Of a stretch of DNA of 24,165 bases, positions 15,907 through 23,257 are shown piece by piece. Made by a program: the position numbers and the translations under genes. This stretch comes from TMED8 sp964468005. GTDB lineage: Bacteria; Pseudomonadota; Alphaproteobacteria; Rhodospirillales; Casp-alpha2. Below the pieces are notes generated by a model that was not told the origin of the DNA, did not search any database, and saw only the letters and a program-made list of their open reading frames with translations. Positions within the stretch are counted from its first letter, which is position 1. Every line of letters starts with the position of its first letter. Where the stretch lies: NCBI GenBank assembly GCA_964468005.1, contig CAYXUT010000020.1, positions 1 through 24,165 on the forward strand, in the 5' to 3' direction.

Positions 15907-16930
15907 CGATCCGGTTACGAAAACGCCAGGTTGGATATGGAAAGCCCTTTTCGTTGTTGTCGGTTTTGGGCTGCTTTGGGCTGTGTTCGCTGGCGTCGAA
16001 ATCACCGAGGTATGGCGCAATGCTAGTGCGGTGGGATGGGGAATGATTGGCGTTTTTGGCCTTTACCTCGTCACCTTTGCCATCGATTCTGTGAGTTGGC
16101 TTTTGGCTCTCGTGTCCGCGCCCACAAACCTGAGATGGGCTTGGCGTGCTTTTGCCGTGCGCATGGTCGGTGAAACCTACAATAACATTATTCCAGCCGC
16201 TTCCATGGGGGGCGAGCCAATAAAAGCGATGCTGTTGAAGCGCCATTACGCCGTTCGATACCGTGACAGTGCGGCATCGCTAATTCTGGCCAAAACCATC
16301 AACATGGCTGGACTGTGCCTTTTTCTTATCATTGGCTTCGTGCTGATGATCGAGACTGATAAGCTCCCCTCTGCTTACAAGCACACCGCCGGCGTGGGCT
16401 TGGCGGTTATGCTAATCTCTACCGTATTGTTCTTTTCAATCCAGCGTTTGCGTATCGGCAGTGTAGCTGGCGGCTGGCTGGGACGTCGAACGGTATCGGA
16501 ACAAACCAGCCGTATCGTCGACCAGATCCGACACATGGACGAAACTCTGGTTCGGTTCTATACGGTTCACCGCGCGCGATTGTTCGGTGCTCTCGCTCTG
16601 GCTTTCATCAACTGGATGTTGGGTGTTGTCGAAATTTACTATGTGCTGTGGCTGCTGGATGCGCCGATCAGTTGGTCGGAGGCGTGGATTATTGAGGCCG
16701 TGGTGCAGATGGTACGTTCAGGCACGTTCTTCATTCCGCTCAGTATCGGTGCGCAGGAAGGTGTGTTTCTGATTGTCGCTGGCGTGATTACGGGCTTGCC
16801 GGCGGTTGGATTATCGGTCGGGTTGGTGCGCAGGTTTCGTGAACTGCTCTGGATTGCCTGGGGCTACTTGATTGGCGTTTGGTATACGGCACGCTATCGC
16901 TATCTTGAGCCAAGCGGGGACATCAACTAG
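15899..16930 (+). CDS. HpnL-like membrane protein (flippase-like, LPG synthase transmembrane domain family)
   Basis: This 343-residue polytopic protein resembles the UPF0104/lysylphosphatidylglycerol synthase transmembrane-domain family to which HpnL belongs. Typical family segments are MVGETYNNIIPAASMGGEPIKAMLLKR (about residues 81-107), with the ASMGGEP motif, and the C-terminal FFIPLSIGAQEGVFLIVAG. Members without a catalytic aminoacyl-transfer domain are thought to flip or transport lipids. It starts 8 bases inside the preceding phosphatidyltransferase and AAGGGG precedes the ATG, so cotranslation is likely. Its position after a head-group transferase fits a lipid translocation role, but this is inference. 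Its stop overlaps the stop of the convergent HpnM-like gene in the tetranucleotide CTAG. Confidence 0.82.
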   Translation: MSDDPVTKTPGWIWKALFVVVGFGLLWAVFAGVEITEVWRNASAVGWGMIGVFGLYLVTFAIDSVSWLLALVSAPTNLRWAWRAFAVRMVGETYNNIIPAASMGGEPIKAMLLKRHYAVRYRDSAASLILAKTINMAGLCLFLIIGFVLMIETDKLPSAYKHTAGVGLAVMLISTVLFFSIQRLRIGSVAGGWLGRRTVSEQTSRIVDQIRHMDETLVRFYTVHRARLFGALALAFINWMLGVVEIYYVLWLLDAPISWSEAWIIEAVVQMVRSGTFFIPLSIGAQEGVFLIVAGVITGLPAVGLSVGLVRRFRELLWIAWGYLIGVWYTARYRYLEPSGDIN

Positions 16931-17574
16931 TGGCCGAGTGCGGCGGCTTTTTCATTCAGCATGGCGATTAACGCGTCAATACCACCTTGTTTCAGGATCC
17001 GGCGGTATTCGGAACGCCGCAGCGCCAACTCGCTGATACCGGTATCGAGAATGACATCGATAACGCGCCAACTGCCCTCGACTTGCTTGGTGACATAGGT
17101 TAGTTCGGCGTCGTCGCCGCCAGGATTGATCAGCCGTGTCTCTATCATCTGCGTACCCTGTGGCCCTGGTTTGATTGTCAGGGTTTTGAATCTCTGACCA
17201 GAAAAGCCATCGAAACGGGCAGCATAGGTGCCAATAGTGACTTTTTCAAATGCCGCGACCAGGGCAAGCTTTTGCGATTCTGGAGCATTGCGCCAGTGCG
17301 GACCCGAGGCGATCTGTATCATCAGACGTAGATGAAAAGCGGTGCTCACGTGAGGGCCAAGTTGCTTATAGCGTCCGTTGTAACCCAAGCTGCCGGCATT
17401 TTGCATGACCATCAAAAGGGCGTCGTGAAACTCACCAATAAGTGCTTTGGGACTTTTTGCTGGCTCGATATCTGCCTGGGCCTGCTCAGCGGAGGGCGAT
17501 ATCGCCACTACCAATGCGAGCCATGCGGCCGCAAAAGCATACCTAATAATCTTTCGCCTCATTGAAAACGCCAT
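16927..17574 (-). CDS. HpnM/MlaC-like periplasmic lipid carrier, copy A
   Basis: This 215-residue exported protein of the Ttg2D/MlaC superfamily, which includes HpnM, has a basic start (MRRKIIR), a hydrophobic core and a probable signal-peptidase site near AEQAQA (about residues 29-34). The mature part has the family pattern: SPKALIGEFHDALLMVMQNA, YKQLGPHVSTAFHLRLMIQ, and the C-terminal SWRVIDVILDTGISELALRR. MlaC-type proteins carry lipids across the periplasm. HpnM is its hopanoid-locus relative. It is clearly paralogous to the gene 16 bp upstream (17591-18226), sharing the WR(V/M)IDVI(L/V)D(T/S)GISEL block, so the pair is a tandem duplication in one operon. An internal ATG at residue 5 is an alternative start. 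Confidence 0.86.
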   Translation of the reverse strand: MAFSMRRKIIRYAFAAAWLALVVAISPSAEQAQADIEPAKSPKALIGEFHDALLMVMQNAGSLGYNGRYKQLGPHVSTAFHLRLMIQIASGPHWRNAPESQKLALVAAFEKVTIGTYAARFDGFSGQRFKTLTIKPGPQGTQMIETRLINPGGDDAELTYVTKQVEGSWRVIDVILDTGISELALRRSEYRRILKQGGIDALIAMLNEKAAALGH

Positions 17575-17590
17575 CTGCCAGGGGATACCC

Positions 17591-18226
17591 TCACTCGGAC
17601 ATAAGCTGGTCGGCTTTATTGTTCAATAGTGAAATCAATGCCGGCACGCCGCCTTTCTTGAGCACCAGGCGATATTCGGAGCGTCTGACCTTGAGCTCGC
17701 TGATGCCGCTGTCGACGATCACGTCGATCATTCGCCATCCGCTCTTGAACCGCCGCATCACATAGGCGATATCGATTTCACTCTTGTCGAATTTGATGAG
17801 CTTAGTCATTACCAGTGTGGTCTTGCTCGGTCCCGGCTTCTCAACCCCGACGGTGAAAACCTCGCCACTGTAGCCGCTGAAAAAGGTCGCTAGCGTTGCC
17901 ACGCTCATGCGGTGGAATGCCTTGGTGAGTTGCTCCTTCTCATCGCGAGACGCCGATTGCCAATAGTTTCCTGCACTGATTTGGGACATCAATGGCATAT
18001 GAAAAGATCGGTCCACGGTCGGTGCCAAGTGTTCGTAGCGTTCAGCGACGCTCATTTTGTCAGCGTCCTTCATGACCTTGATCAGCGCGCTTTGGAAATC
18101 CTTCGCGACCATTGAGGCTGTGTCCGATTCGCCGCCGTGCGCCCACGGAGCGTTGAATGCGACCGCAATCAGCATCATTGTCGTCAAACCAAGATTCACC
18201 GCGCTTCTCATCAAGTTTTCCGTCAT
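17591..18226 (-). CDS. HpnM/MlaC-like periplasmic lipid carrier, copy B
   Basis: This protein of 211 residues has an N-terminal signal peptide (hydrophobic core LGLTTMMLIAVAFNAPWAHG) and the same MlaC-like fold segments as copy A: VAKDFQSALIKVMKDAD, YEHLAPTVDRSFHMPLMSQ, and SGWRMIDVIVDSGISELKVRR at the end. The two copies share much of the C-terminal third but differ in the middle, so the duplication is not recent. ATG 18226 is chosen because GAGG lies six bases upstream. A TTG further upstream (18244) is in frame but lacks such a site. It is first in the minus-strand operon and divergent from mlaA, so carrier and outer-membrane component share one intergenic control region. Confidence 0.87.
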   Translation of the reverse strand: MTENLMRSAVNLGLTTMMLIAVAFNAPWAHGGESDTASMVAKDFQSALIKVMKDADKMSVAERYEHLAPTVDRSFHMPLMSQISAGNYWQSASRDEKEQLTKAFHRMSVATLATFFSGYSGEVFTVGVEKPGPSKTTLVMTKLIKFDKSEIDIAYVMRRFKSGWRMIDVIVDSGISELKVRRSEYRLVLKKGGVPALISLLNNKADQLMSE

Positions 18227-18256
18227 GTGTGTCCTCAATCCCAAATTAATTATGTG

Positions 18257-18281
18257 GAATAAATAGTTAGTTTATTTATTC
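18257..18281. promoter_or_regulatory. AT-rich inverted repeat in the hpnM-like/mlaA intergenic region
   Basis: GAATAAAT (18257-18264) and ATTTATTC (18274-18281) form a perfect 8-bp inverted repeat with a 9-bp spacer, about 31 bp upstream of the start of copy B. The surrounding region (18240-18400) is markedly more AT-rich than the genes. The position suits an operator for the minus-strand operon or a dimeric regulator site serving both divergent operons. Confidence 0.4.
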
Positions 18282-18351
18282 GGTTCTCTTGAAGTATAGA
18301 TACCCACACGTAAAAAAATGCCATACCGTCCGTTAAATCATGATTCCATGG

Positions 18352-18380
18352 TTGCGATGATAATCAACATAGCCTAAAAA
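18352..18380 (+). promoter_or_regulatory. possible promoter for mlaA
   Basis: TTGCGA (18352-18357) and TAAAAA (18375-18380) are separated by 17 bp, each matching the sigma-70 hexamers at four of six positions. They lie about 80 bp upstream of the mlaA start in the AT-rich divergent region. This is a motif-level guess only. Confidence 0.25.
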
Positions 18381-18458
18381 TGTTAACAAATAGGGAGAAA
18401 ACCTAGTCAACAGAGGTAGCCTGGGATCATAGGCACGTGGCGTGAAGGACATACGGCG

Positions 18459-19310
18459 TTGTTAAAGAGAATGGTTGGAAAATCTGTTTGGCTGGCGTTA
18501 TTGGCGTTAGCTTTTGCCTTTGTTGCCGTGCCCGAAGCGCCGGCCGAAAGGGCCACGCCCATTGTGGTCGCTGCCACGGTGGCAGATGATGATATCAATG
18601 ACCCGTTGGAGCCGATCAATCGCGTGATCTTCAGTTTCAACGAAGTTGTCCAGGAAAGCATTCTGGGACCGGTGGCCCATGCCTATAATGACAACTTGCC
18701 AGCAAATGTGCGTCTGGGCGTCGGCAACTTTCTGAACAACCTTTCAAGTCCCATTACCTTCGCCAACAACATTCTGCAGGGCGATATCCATGCCGCTTTG
18801 GAGGTCTTGGCGCGTTTTCTCATTAATTCCACTGTTGGCATAGGCGGTATTGTCGATGTCGTCGGGGAACTCGATGGCGATATGCGGAATGAGGATTTCG
18901 GCCAGACACTCGGTGTTTGGGGATTTGGCGAGGGGTTCTATTTGGTGCTGCCGATTTTCGGACCTTCCAATCCGCGTGATGTTGTTGGTAAATTTCTGGT
19001 CGACCCGTACTTCAATCCGGTCGGTGACATGATCAGCGATGGCGGAGACGCCATTGATTATTCCGAGCAGGCCGTAAGCGGAATCGATGAATATTCGGGC
19101 GTGGTGGATGAGCTTGAGCAGATAAGGAAGACCTCCGTCGATTACTATGCGGCGATTCGCAGCCTCTACAGGCAGAAACGCAAATCTGAGATTTCCAACG
19201 GCGAAAATCTTGATCTACCGCCCATACCTGATCTCAGTTATGACTTGGTGCCGGAAGACTTCAATCAATCCCTGGCCGGTGCCGATCGCCGTCAAGGCGT
19301 TACCAAGTAG
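18459..19310 (+). CDS. mlaA: MlaA (VacJ) family outer-membrane phospholipid transport protein
   Basis: This 283-residue protein has the defining MlaA sequence DPLEPINRVIFSFNE (about residues 48-62), then LPANVRLGVGNFLNNLSSP, INSTVGIGGIVDV, NEDFGQTLGVWG, GFYLVLPIFGPSNPRDVVG and a DPYFNP segment. MlaA removes mislocalised lipid from the outer leaflet of the outer membrane and passes it to MlaC. A signal peptide is present (LALLALAFAFVAVPEAPA), but no Cys occurs near the cleavage site, so a lipobox is missing, unlike E. coli MlaA, which is a lipoprotein. The start is uncertain: TTG 18459 has AAGGA ten bases upstream, while ATG 18471 is an alternative with poor spacing. It is divergent from the HpnM/MlaC-like pair, which supports a shared transport function. 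Confidence 0.93.
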   Translation: MLKRMVGKSVWLALLALAFAFVAVPEAPAERATPIVVAATVADDDINDPLEPINRVIFSFNEVVQESILGPVAHAYNDNLPANVRLGVGNFLNNLSSPITFANNILQGDIHAALEVLARFLINSTVGIGGIVDVVGELDGDMRNEDFGQTLGVWGFGEGFYLVLPIFGPSNPRDVVGKFLVDPYFNPVGDMISDGGDAIDYSEQAVSGIDEYSGVVDELEQIRKTSVDYYAAIRSLYRQKRKSEISNGENLDLPPIPDLSYDLVPEDFNQSLAGADRRQGVTK

Positions 19311-19405
19311 TCATACTGAAACTCATCAACCTAAACGATGGCATACAGAGCGGTTCTTGCACTTCCCGCTAACGTGGAAGCAATCAGAACAAAAAGTGAA
19401 TATGG

Positions 19406-19433
19406 TTGACTTTTCCATGGGTGATGATATGTT
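19406..19433 (+). promoter_or_regulatory. possible promoter of the rpoH leader
   Basis: TTGACT (19406-19411) and TATGTT (19428-19433) are spaced by 16 bp, a fair sigma-70 match, in the 410-bp stretch between mlaA and rpoH. Downstream of it, GCCAG (19492-19496) and CTGGC (19503-19507) form a short hairpin, and TGACGTCA (19481-19488) is a palindrome. The rest of 19311-19548 shows no convincing gene. Confidence 0.3.
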
Positions 19434-19548
19434 ACTTTTAGTCTTCGGTGCCGAGTTTGGGCCGAATATACCTCAAACAGTGACGTCAGTGGCCAGAGGG
19501 CGCTGGCTGACACAACCCGTTATTTGCTTTGTTTAAGAGGAGATGGGC

Positions 19549-19709
19549 ATGCGCAAGCAATACAAATCATACGATTCCAAGGCTCTACTCGATAATTTGG
19601 CCTGTTGACCGTGATCAGCGGCCGCATGTGGGCGGCAGCAACGGAACGTGGCACGAATTGTCAAGATTTTGACACATCCGTGCGCTACAAGCTGGTAACT
19701 GATGAGTAG
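19549..19709 (+). pseudogene. small ORF pair upstream of rpoH, possibly one frameshifted gene
   Basis: ATG 19549, behind a strong GAGGAG site, opens a 19-residue frame (MRKQYKSYDSKALLDNLAC) ending with TGA 19606-19608. The -1 frame is open from 19596 and continues GLLTVISGRMWAAATERG to DTSVRYKLVTDE, stopping with TAG 19707-19709 just before the rpoH ribosome site. Joining them by a -1 shift between 19596 and 19608 would give a protein of about 53 residues. Either this is a small gene broken by a single-base indel, a leader peptide with an incidental overlap, or a programmed frameshift. No family was recognised. Confidence 0.4.
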
Positions 19710-19720
19710 AGGAATTTCTT

Positions 19721-20623
19721 ATGTCAAACATTGCACTATCCGCCGTTCCCGTTGAAGGGGGCCTTTCACGCTACTTCCGTGAAGTCTGGTGTTTTCCGAT
19801 ACTGAAGAAGGAAGAGGAGCAGATGCTGGCGTTGCGATGGCGCGATAAGGAAGATATTGATGCTGCGCACAAGCTGGTTACATCGCACCTACGCCTCGTA
19901 TGCAAAATCGCCATGGGCTATAAAGGCTATGGCTTGCCGATGGCGGACTTGGTCTCCGAGGGTAACATTGGGCTCATGAAAGCGGTGAAAAAGTTCGACC
20001 CAGACAAAGGGTTTCGGCTGTCCACCTACGCCATGTGGTGGATTAAAGCTGCTATCACAGAACACATTCTGAAATCATGGTCGCTGGTCAAGCTCGGTAC
20101 GGTGGCTTCGCAGAAAAAACTGTTCTTCAGCTTGCGCTCGATCAAGTCGCGCCTCGGTGTTACAGATACGGGCGAGTTGGACGATGCCGACGCCAAGCTA
20201 ATTTCCGATCAAACAAACGTCTCGGTACGCGAAGTCAAGCACATGAACCGCCGGCTCGGCGGGCGCGATATGTCTCTAAACGCACCGGTATCCCAGGATG
20301 ATGAGACGGCAACGTTCCAAGATATCTTGGTTAGCGAAGGGGCGAGCCCGGAAGCTGCGTTCGCCGAGACGGAGGAGTTCGGCTATCGGCATTCCGCTTT
20401 GAACGACGCCCTTACCGAATTACCGGAACGTGAGCGCGATATTCTGATTGAGCGACGCCTCAAGGACGATCCCGTGACGCTTGAGGAATTGGGCCAAATT
20501 TACGGTATCAGCCGCGAACGTGTCCGCCAGTTGGAAGCAAGGGCCTTCGAAAAGATCAAAAAACTCATCCGCGCTGCGGCGGAAAATGATGGCGTGGCTT
20601 TGACTCCTACGGCCCTCAACTGA
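19721..20623 (+). CDS. rpoH: RNA polymerase heat-shock sigma factor RpoH (sigma-32)
   Basis: This 300-residue sigma-70 family protein has region 2 as LVTSHLRLVCKIAMGYKGYG, then DLVSEGNIGLMKAVKKFDPD and RLSTYAMWWIKAAITEHIL. It is immediately followed by the RpoH-specific box KLGTVASQKKLFFSLRSIK. The C-terminus has region 4 with ERERDILIERRL and EELGQIYGISRERVRQLEARAFEKIKKL. It directs transcription of chaperone and protease genes on heat shock. The start at ATG 19721 has AGAGGA (19708-19713) seven bases upstream, and the stop of the preceding small frame sits on that site. Alphaproteobacteria may carry more than one rpoH, and the window does not say which paralogue this is. A SAM-metabolising gene follows after 27 bp. 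Confidence 0.95.
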   Translation: MSNIALSAVPVEGGLSRYFREVWCFPILKKEEEQMLALRWRDKEDIDAAHKLVTSHLRLVCKIAMGYKGYGLPMADLVSEGNIGLMKAVKKFDPDKGFRLSTYAMWWIKAAITEHILKSWSLVKLGTVASQKKLFFSLRSIKSRLGVTDTGELDDADAKLISDQTNVSVREVKHMNRRLGGRDMSLNAPVSQDDETATFQDILVSEGASPEAAFAETEEFGYRHSALNDALTELPERERDILIERRLKDDPVTLEELGQIYGISRERVRQLEARAFEKIKKLIRAAAENDGVALTPTALN

Positions 20624-20650
20624 TTCTTTGAATTTGGGTTCGAGCCCGAA

Positions 20651-21397
20651 TTGATCCACCTGTTTTCGGATTTTGGCCTCGAAGGCCCTTATATTGGCCA
20701 AGTGAAGGCCGTGCTTGGCCACGAAGCGCCTGGGGCGCCAGTGGTTGATCTGGTGTCTGATGCTCCGGCCTGTAATCCGCGCGCAGCATCCTACCTGCTT
20801 GCCGCTTATGACCGAGAATGCCAAGAGGGAGATGTCGTTATCGGTGTTGTCGATCCCAGCGTCGGCGGCGGACGCGCAGCGCTCGCCTTGCTGGTTGATG
20901 GATGTTGGTATGTTGGGCCGGACAACGGGCTTTTTCATGCTGTCATCGACCAGGGCTCGAACGACATTAGTGCCTGGCGGATTGCATGGTGTCCCGCAAG
21001 ACTTTCCGCATCGTTTCACGGAAGGGATCTCTTTGCACCAATCGCGGCTAGGCTGGCGCTGGGTGAGAGCCCGAGTGAAAAAGCTAGCGCGGATTTTGAT
21101 CCCATACACATTGACAAACTTCATCGGACGGATTGGCCGGCAGATTCGACGGAAGTTGTCTATATCGACCGATTTGGCAATTTAATCACGGGATTTAGGG
21201 CTGCGACGTTGGAAAGAAAGTATATGATCGAGATTGATGGCCAGGTGCTGGCGAGCAAGCGGACATTTTCCGATGTTTCCCCGGGCGAAGCATTCTGTTA
21301 TGAGAATGCGAACGGTTTACTTGAAATCGCTGTAAACCAGGGTTCTGCGGCCGCGTATTTTCACCTATCAATCGGCGACGAGGTAACGATAAAGTAA
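20651..21397 (+). CDS. SAM hydroxide adenosyltransferase (DUF62 family)
   Basis: This 248-residue protein of the SAM hydrolase/halogenase superfamily has FSDFGLEGPYIGQ (about residues 5-17) near the N-terminus, VIGVVDPSVGGGR in the middle, GPDNGLFHAV, FHGRDLFAPIAARLALG and the later YIDRFGNLITG. These are the family's conserved active-site segments. Members hydrolyse S-adenosylmethionine to adenosine and methionine using water or hydroxide. Fluorinases and chlorinases differ by a long insertion that is not evident here. The start is TTG at 20651. No ATG precedes the conserved N-terminus and no clear Shine-Dalgarno is visible. It lies 27 bp after rpoH and may be cotranscribed with it. Confidence 0.87.
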   Translation: MIHLFSDFGLEGPYIGQVKAVLGHEAPGAPVVDLVSDAPACNPRAASYLLAAYDRECQEGDVVIGVVDPSVGGGRAALALLVDGCWYVGPDNGLFHAVIDQGSNDISAWRIAWCPARLSASFHGRDLFAPIAARLALGESPSEKASADFDPIHIDKLHRTDWPADSTEVVYIDRFGNLITGFRAATLERKYMIEIDGQVLASKRTFSDVSPGEAFCYENANGLLEIAVNQGSAAAYFHLSIGDEVTIK

Positions 21398-21533
21398 CGA
21401 AAAACCGAGCTAGAAACGTTTTCCGGTTGCAGGTCTTCAGGGTGTCGACCACAATTTCGCAGACAGGAATATGTGCGCTCGGCTGAAAAGCCTGTGGCAA
21501 GTGGGCATTTTCTCAGGTTAAAGTATATCCAAT

Positions 21534-22358
21534 ATGGCGCTAAAAATAAAATTTTGGGGGGTTCGGGGAAGCATTGCATGTGCGTCACCGGATCACATGA
21601 AATACGGGGGCAATACCAGTTGCATTGAGGTGCAGGCTGGCGAGCATACATTCGTTATGGATGCCGGCACCGGCATTCGCAATTTCTCCAAGGTCATATT
21701 GGAACGTGATGTTCGCAAGACCTATTTGCTTTTGAGTCATACGCATTGGGACCACATCAACGGGTTTCCCTTTTTTACACCGGCCTATGATCCAGAGCGC
21801 ACGATTACTGTCCGCGCCGGACACTTGAAGAACCAGGGCGGTGTTAAGAACGTCTTATCGACACAGATGCATAATCCGATGTTTCCAGTGCCACTGGAGG
21901 CCATGCAGGCTGATCTTAGATATGAGGATTTTGAGGCCGGTGAGGACTTCAATCTGTTTGACGATGTGATGATCAAGACGAAGCCCTTGAACCATCCGAA
22001 TGGCGCCACGGGCTACCGGGTTGAGCACAAGGGTAAGTCGGTTGTCTATGTTACCGACACGGAACACATACCCGGCACACCGGACCAGAATATCCTTGAC
22101 CTGATTGATGGTGCCGATCTGGTTATCTACGACAGCACCTACACTGAGGAAGAGTTCCCCGGGAAAGTCGGCTGGGGCCACTCGACCTGGAATGAAGGCA
22201 TGAACCTTTGCCGTGCGGCGAACGTTAAGAAACTTGCCATTTTCCACCACGATCCCGAACACACGGATGACTTCATGGACCGTATCGCCGAAGAAGCGGC
22301 CGTCGCCTGGAGCGGCAACTTCGTTTGCCGCGAGAATATGGAAATTATCGTCGACTAA
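21534..22358 (+). CDS. MBL-fold metallo-hydrolase
   Basis: This 274-residue metallo-beta-lactamase-fold hydrolase has the zinc-binding HTHWDH at residues 69-74 (SHTHWDHINGFPFF). Other metal ligands are likely in VVYVTDTEH, IYDSTYTEEEF and the late IFHHDPEHTDDF. The N-terminus KIKFWGVRGSIACAS followed by KYGGNTSCIEV is typical of a widespread bacterial group with phosphodiesterase-like annotation whose substrate is generally unknown. It is separated from the preceding gene by 136 bp, so it is probably its own transcription unit. It is convergent with motB. No specific pathway role can be given from sequence. Confidence 0.87.
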   Translation: MALKIKFWGVRGSIACASPDHMKYGGNTSCIEVQAGEHTFVMDAGTGIRNFSKVILERDVRKTYLLLSHTHWDHINGFPFFTPAYDPERTITVRAGHLKNQGGVKNVLSTQMHNPMFPVPLEAMQADLRYEDFEAGEDFNLFDDVMIKTKPLNHPNGATGYRVEHKGKSVVYVTDTEHIPGTPDQNILDLIDGADLVIYDSTYTEEEFPGKVGWGHSTWNEGMNLCRAANVKKLAIFHHDPEHTDDFMDRIAEEAAVAWSGNFVCRENMEIIVD

Positions 22359-22426
22359 ACTTCTGGGCAGCCGCCACTTGAGCCGAAATCACATTCGCTG
22401 TTTGAATGAGGAGAAGCGCGAATCAT

Positions 22427-23215
22427 TTACTTTGGCTGTGTCACTGGCTGTTCCGGCGCTGGTGTCAGCTCTTGCGCCGACTGTCCCTTTTTGTTGACCC
22501 CTTTGAGCATGGCTTTCAGGTTTGCCGTCTCGTTGCAGCGTTTTTGCTGATCCATGTTCATACGCTCGACGCGCATTTGGATGCGTCGGTTGGTTGCCTG
22601 GTTCTCTTTAATCGGCTTGCCCTCAGGGTCGCGGTTCGGCACCTTCGGCATGATATCTGCGAGCCCGATGGCACGGAAACGGAATGGCTGTAGTTGTTGG
22701 CCGATAAGGAACCGCGTGACCCGCGACGCGCGTGCGGCGGAAAGCTCCCAATTGGATGGAAAACGCTTGGTCTTTATGGGGATATCGTCCGTGTGACCCT
22801 CGACCTCAATGTTAAAGCAACCGAATTTTGGCGCGCCTAACATCTGTCCCATTTTTTCTAACACTGGAAAGGCTGCTTTCCTCAAGCTTGCCGATCCTGG
22901 CTTGAAAAAAGCGCCCGACCGCATCTCAATGACAATACCGTGCGAATCCTGTGACACCTCCATTACCTGGTCAGCGTTCATGTCGAAGACGACATCCTCC
23001 ATATCGACCTTTAGTTGCTGGGTCGCTGTCGGTCCTGATTCCCCGCCGCCAACATTTTCGGATATGGCGGCGGCAGCTTCTTCAAATGCGGGAATATCGT
23101 AGTCTGCAAAGGTCAACAGCATAACAAAGAAGGCCATTAACAGCGTGATGGCGTCGGCGTAGGTCCCCATCCAAGATTCGTCAACAGGTTCTTCCGCTGG
23201 TGGTGGCTTTGGCAT
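22427..23215 (-). CDS. motB: MotB-like flagellar stator protein
   Basis: This 262-residue protein has a short cytoplasmic N-terminus, one transmembrane helix GTYADAITLLMAFFVMLLTFA with the conserved ion-carrying Asp (D21) at its start, and a C-terminal OmpA-like peptidoglycan-binding domain. That domain shows VEGHTDDIPI, NWELSAARASRVTRFLI and QATNRRIQMRVER. MotB anchors the stator in the cell wall and forms the ion channel with MotA. The Asp and plug-like segment identify the stator role, but H+ versus Na+ use cannot be told. It lies 42 bp downstream of motA on the same strand. TolR/ExbD proteins are excluded by the OmpA domain. Confidence 0.92.
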   Translation of the reverse strand: MPKPPPAEEPVDESWMGTYADAITLLMAFFVMLLTFADYDIPAFEEAAAAISENVGGGESGPTATQQLKVDMEDVVFDMNADQVMEVSQDSHGIVIEMRSGAFFKPGSASLRKAAFPVLEKMGQMLGAPKFGCFNIEVEGHTDDIPIKTKRFPSNWELSAARASRVTRFLIGQQLQPFRFRAIGLADIMPKVPNRDPEGKPIKENQATNRRIQMRVERMNMDQQKRCNETANLKAMLKGVNKKGQSAQELTPAPEQPVTQPK

Positions 23216-23257
23216 TCGTTAAATAACCTTAACCCCTGGGTTCATGACGTCTTTCCA

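Noticed and set aside
19481..19488. TGACGTCA palindrome upstream of rpoH.
   Set aside because: Only 8 bp without flanking symmetry; expected by chance and no known regulator can be named.
20634..20655. A GGGTTCGAGCCC stretch resembling the T-arm of a tRNA.
   Set aside because: No acceptor, D or anticodon stems fit upstream, because the preceding bases are the rpoH end; only a short GC-rich palindrome remains.
22359..22426. Possible bidirectional terminator between the MBL hydrolase and motB.
   Set aside because: No stable stem followed by a T-run was found in these 68 bp.
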